Origin: Chrysopilus asiliformis
Lineage: Eukaryota; Arthropoda; Insecta; Diptera; Rhagionidae
Length of the DNA stretch: 64,000 nucleotides
Direction of reading: 5' to 3'
NCBI GenBank assembly: GCA_964034945.1
Contig: OZ035962.1
Location: forward strand, 101,591,284 to 101,655,283
Below the pieces are notes generated by a model that was not told where the DNA came from, made no database searches, and saw only the letters and a list, made by a program, of their open reading frames with translations. The position numbers were made by a program, and so were the translations under genes. Each line of letters starts with the position of its first letter. Positions within the stretch are counted from its first letter, which is position 1. Below are positions 60,290 to 64,000 of the stretch, piece by piece.

Positions 60290-61330
60290 TTGCAATATTT
60301 TCGAAAACGGTGAGTCATATTGAAAAATTTATAAAGGCAAAATGTGTTTAGAATAGGATTCTACATAACTCATCCATACACCAAAATCCAATTGGACCAC
60401 TGCTTCCCCCCTCTCCCATATAAATGGAATACTTTTTTCCTATTTTCTGGAAAACTGTGCATCGTATCGAACATTTTATAAAAATGAAATGTGTTTAACC
60501 CTCCGTCTGACACATGAGTCTGGCCAGACTTTTTCGATTTTATTTTCTAATTCAATGATATTTCTAATTGAGATATGGACTTGAAATTCCAGGTACCTTC
60601 CTAAAATGTTCTTAGCTATCTATCTATAAAAAGCTCAGGACGAAATATGCTGTACAAGGATAATTATAAGGACGTTTTGGTGTACACATCGTATTCGTAC
60701 CACATGAGTCTGGCTAGACTCCCTTACATCTCAGTACATTTGTATGTAAATATTTCGTTTTTGGCATGTGTTCAAACACATTTTTATACCTTGCAGTTGA
60801 TTTTTTTATTTACTGTCGCAACTAATAGGCACCTTACACGTTCAATATATTGAAGCAAAAATATTGACCGTGTAAGGCAGGTCTAATGCAAACATAATCT
60901 ACTTTTGAATGTTGTTTATTCGCTCTTCGACATTTCGGAGAACCAATGTGTTGGATAACGTCGAAAGGAAATTTCGTCTAGCGTCATTTCTTCAGGTGCT
61001 TTCTACTTCTGCGTTTTGCATGAAACACCACCAAAAATACATGAAATTGCATCATTTTTCATACAAATTGTTAGTGGGTCTGGCCAGACTCATGTGTTAC
61101 GAATATGACTTTCCGGACATGTGCCAGACGGAGGGTTAAAATACGATTTCACATAACCGTTCCATACATCAAAATCCAATCGGACCACTTCTTTCCCCCT
61201 CTCCTATACAAATGGATTTTTTTAAACAAACATTTTGTCTGTCATCATATAGAGTATTTGACGATTGGCCCCTGCAATTGTAGCTTTTCATTTTTATTTC
61301 CTTTTTTTCACTTCTCTAACAAGTTTTTGA
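60290..61330 (+). repeat. Dispersed repeat copy split by a piggyBac-like MITE
   Basis: 60290-60498 and 61136-61330 together read like 63050-63430: TTTTCGAAAACGGTGAGTC, CCATACACCAAAATCCAATTGG, GGAAAACTGTGCATCGTATC, AAATGTGTTTAA, then AATACGATTTCACATAACCG. The interruption is at the TTAA of GTGTTTAAAATACGA. The empty form is at about 63250-63266. Confidence 0.7.
60499..61135. mobile_element. piggyBac-like MITE with internal palindromes
   Basis: TTAA flanks both ends (60495-60498, 61136-61139). Terminal inverted repeats CCCTCCGTCTG and CAGACGGAGGG are exact. The subterminal phrase ACATGAGTCTGGCCAGACT lies at about 60511-60529, a one-base variant at about 60702-60720, and in reverse at about 61077-61095. 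Each contains the 14-bp palindrome AGTCTGGCCAGACT or close to it. A second hairpin inside pairs CCTTACACGTTCAATAT (60831-60847) with ATATTGACCGTGTAAGG (60861-60877). No transposase coding, so non-autonomous. Confidence 0.85.
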
Positions 61331-62725
61331 ATTCTGTGAAAATTTGAAGTTCTAGTTCGGAATCTTCTTCTAAATGTGTAAAAAAATCTCAATTTACCGT
61401 CGGAACTTCTTCGCTCCATATTTCATTCTTGGCGCTTGGATTTTCGCCTCAAAAATGCTACTTAAATTATTGGAATTTCAAAAGCGGATAACGAAGTATA
61501 TTTTTTCCGCTCCACTTAGCCCCAGTTATCCTTAAATTTTGAATCCTTTACACTACCCCATGTATCTCCCACATCCTATCCTAAACAACAATCTTCTCCT
61601 AAACTTCCGAAGCAAATGGTTATTCCCGCATGTCTTGTGTCTGGGGGATTTTATTTGTTTTAAACATTTATGGCAAATTTGCATTCTCAGCACACGAAGT
61701 TCCCGCCATCTTCATCGCGGTGTTCCCGATCCCAATTTCCATATCCAGCGACTAAATATGTGAAGTTTGCCGGGAATTCAGTGTAGTGTGGATCCTAAGC
61801 AAAAGATTCGTCCATAACATAATATGCCGGGCAGTTAGTCCATATCGAGCTTCGGAGTTCATGCGATGGCATTAAAATTGCATACCCAACATTATTATAA
61901 ACGACCAGTCTAATTTATGTTTACAAACACAACAATCCGCGGCGACGTTGTAAAATGAAGTCGTAAGTGCTGCAAATTGTATAAAAAGTAATTCCATGGG
62001 GCCACCAATTCAACTGCTGGAGACTGCGGCATAAGGCTGCGGCGGCGGCGCGGCGATTCCATGTCCAACCAACTTGAGCGCTCAGTTCGAATATATGATC
62101 GTCCAAGTTTTATGATTTAGCACGATATCATTTGTGTCATCGATCGTTTTGCTTCCAACGATGACTTTTTCAAAAAAATGTTTATTGGTTCGAAATTTAC
62201 CCGGCGAAAAAGTATGAAGGTTTTCGCAAATGTTAAGTGGTTGAGGACGGTTTGAAGAAAGATACACTTGGGTATGACTTACTATTTATGAGTAGATATT
62301 ATTTATACTCGGGAGCGGATCTTTGGGCTGGACTTTCTCGTACAAATCGATCGTTTATCACGTACATTGTTTGAAAAACGCCAAGAATTTCCCATTTCAA
62401 ATATTCACCTCTCGGTTACGTTTGGATTGCCATTTATTGTGCCAACAATTACTCGTCTTCCGTCTTGTAGTTATTCAACGTGAACGACAAAATTATTATG
62501 TGCTAGTTAAAATGTATTAAAATTCTGGAAAATATGCTGCGTTTATAAATTTCCTACATAATTTATATTCACATCGTTAAATTCTATTTATTTTAAGTTG
62601 TAATTTACAATATTAGCGGCCTTTGTTGAGTGAAAAAAGGATTAACCATTTGGTCTGTTGCAATTATTGTAGAACACTGTTATAATTAACAAGGTTTTAA
62701 AATACGTAGATTTTTAGTAAGGGGC
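61331..62725. other. Intergenic DNA, nothing recognised
   Basis: Mixed composition with a short GCGGCGGCGGCGCGGCG run at 62038. No gene, RNA or element boundary was supported. Confidence 0.4.
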
Positions 62726-63430
62726 TGTGCGTAAAATGAGTCTTGCTAAATTTCGACATTTTTGTCTGTCTGTCCGTCCGTCTGTCCCTGCTTTCTTCTG
62801 TCAGTCTGTCTGCTTGTGTATCTGTCTGTGTGTCTGTCTGTCCATCCTTTCTTCTGCCAGTTTATCTGTCTGTCTGCTTGTGTGTCTGTCTGTGAACACC
62901 ATAACTTTTGAAGGAATTGAGCTAGACACTTGAAATTTTTATCATCTGCAGTTTTCCCTTGTAAATAGCAATGCTAAGTTCTTGAACTGGCAAAATCGGA
63001 CCATTCCTCACCCCCTTCACCAAACAAACACACAAACAAATCAGTTTTTTTGTAATTCCCTCGAAAATTGTTAGTCTTATCGAAAAAATTATAAACCCGA
63101 AATGTGTCTGAAATAAGATTTCACATAACTTTTCCATACATTAAAATTCAATTGGTCCATTGCTTCTCCCCTCCCCCACAGATATTTAGTGGTTTTGTTC
63201 GATTTTCTCGAGAATGGTGCGTCGTATTGAAGAATGTTTGCAGACAAAATGTGTTTAAAATACGATTTTACATAACCGTTCCATACATCAAAATCCAATT
63301 GGAACACTCCTTCTACCCTCTCGCATAGCAATGGATTTTTGTTTAAATAAACATTGTGTTTGTTCTCATATAGAGTATTTGATGATTGGCACCTGACAAT
63401 TGTAGCTTTTCCTATGTTTAAATTGGAAAA
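62726..63430 (+). mobile_element. DINE-1-like dispersed element, copy at 62.7 kb
   Basis: GTCTGTCTGTCCGTCCGTCT run (62763-62895, interrupted), CACCATAACTTTTGAAGGA, GAGCTAGACACTTGAAATTT (62919-62938). Then follow two successive modules each containing ACATAACNNTTCCATACAT and CCAATTGG-type phrases (63125-63160 and 63271-63302). Non-coding. Confidence 0.55.
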
Positions 63431-64000
63431 AAATTTGAACATTTCACAGATAAGCAGATAAAAAGATGCTTGTTTTATCTTGTAATTAATCAAAGCCTTT
63501 GATGTGCCTTGATATACTCGTAAGATCTAAAATACAAGAACATGGACTAAGGTGTTTTCATATTTACCTGTTTTTACAAAAAAAACCATCTCTCTGATGT
63601 TGGTCTGCTTGTTAAAATCACAAGCACTTAAATTCCAATTTAATGTAAATTCATGTTTCGTTTGATGCATTAAAACGGAATGACTTCTGGGAAATGCGTC
63701 GATCATCATTATTCAGCCATCAAAACGATTAGAAAAGGATCTTTCATCCTGCAATAAATCATTCCTGTCCAGATAATAAAATAACCAGAAATATCATTTG
63801 GACAATTTGAAATTAACTCTTTTCATAGTCCAGTAGATCGGTCTTGTCTGGAGTTGTGCTAGTTTTGATCTCTTTACGTTTTTGTGAACCACCTTACGAT
63901 TGTTGTCCAAATGAAGTGAATTGAATTTAATACAGGAAGCATAAGTTTATTTGAGAATTTTTCACTTCAGCGATTACATGCGGGGATCTTAGCTACTAAC
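63431..64000. other. Right flank, nothing recognised
   Basis: AT-rich with no convincing frame, RNA gene or repeat boundary. Confidence 0.4.

Overview
The window looks like a gene-poor, AT-rich, repeat-dense stretch of an insect genome, most likely a fly (Diptera). The best evidence is its one clear host gene, an intronless Toll-family receptor on the minus strand (32341-36411). Its sequence matches Tollo (Toll-8) of flies over the N-terminus, leucine-rich repeats, cysteine cluster and TIR domain. The family of Diptera is not resolved.

Layout. From 1 to 32 kb there is no intact gene. This part holds a decayed Tc1/mariner-type transposase with a nested hAT-like MITE (0.5-2.0 kb), a TA-flanked MITE (15.8-16.2 kb), a hAT element resembling mammalian Charlie/MER30 ends with a 100-bp pogo-like MITE inside it (16.7-17.0 kb), a palindromic element (24.4 kb), and many copies of dispersed repeats. 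Several of these repeats share the layout of Drosophila DINE-1/INE-1 Helentron-derived elements: a terminal hairpin, a run of GTCY tetranucleotides, and a conserved core reading GAGCTAGAGACTTGAAATTT. Tollo and its flanks occupy about 31.7-37.1 kb. From 37 to 64 kb there are more dispersed repeats, a hAT element nested in a pogo-like element (47.7-49.8 kb), a 4.3-kb satellite array of a near-palindromic 21-bp unit (53.7-58.0 kb), and a TTAA-flanked piggyBac-like MITE (60.5-61.1 kb).

The most informative structure is the set of nested insertions. Five elements have exact target-site duplications, two more have terminal inverted repeats with TA targets, and for three insertions the empty site can be read in a related repeat copy elsewhere in the window. 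The satellite array shows higher-order duplication at 252 and 798 bp, and short inverted repeats bound it.

No RNA gene, CRISPR array or intact transposase was found. Almost all other short open frames are chance or repeat-derived. Two small open segments (37102-37221 and 45309-45650) are listed as unresolved. Family names for repeats come from recognised motifs and memory of published families, not from a database search.
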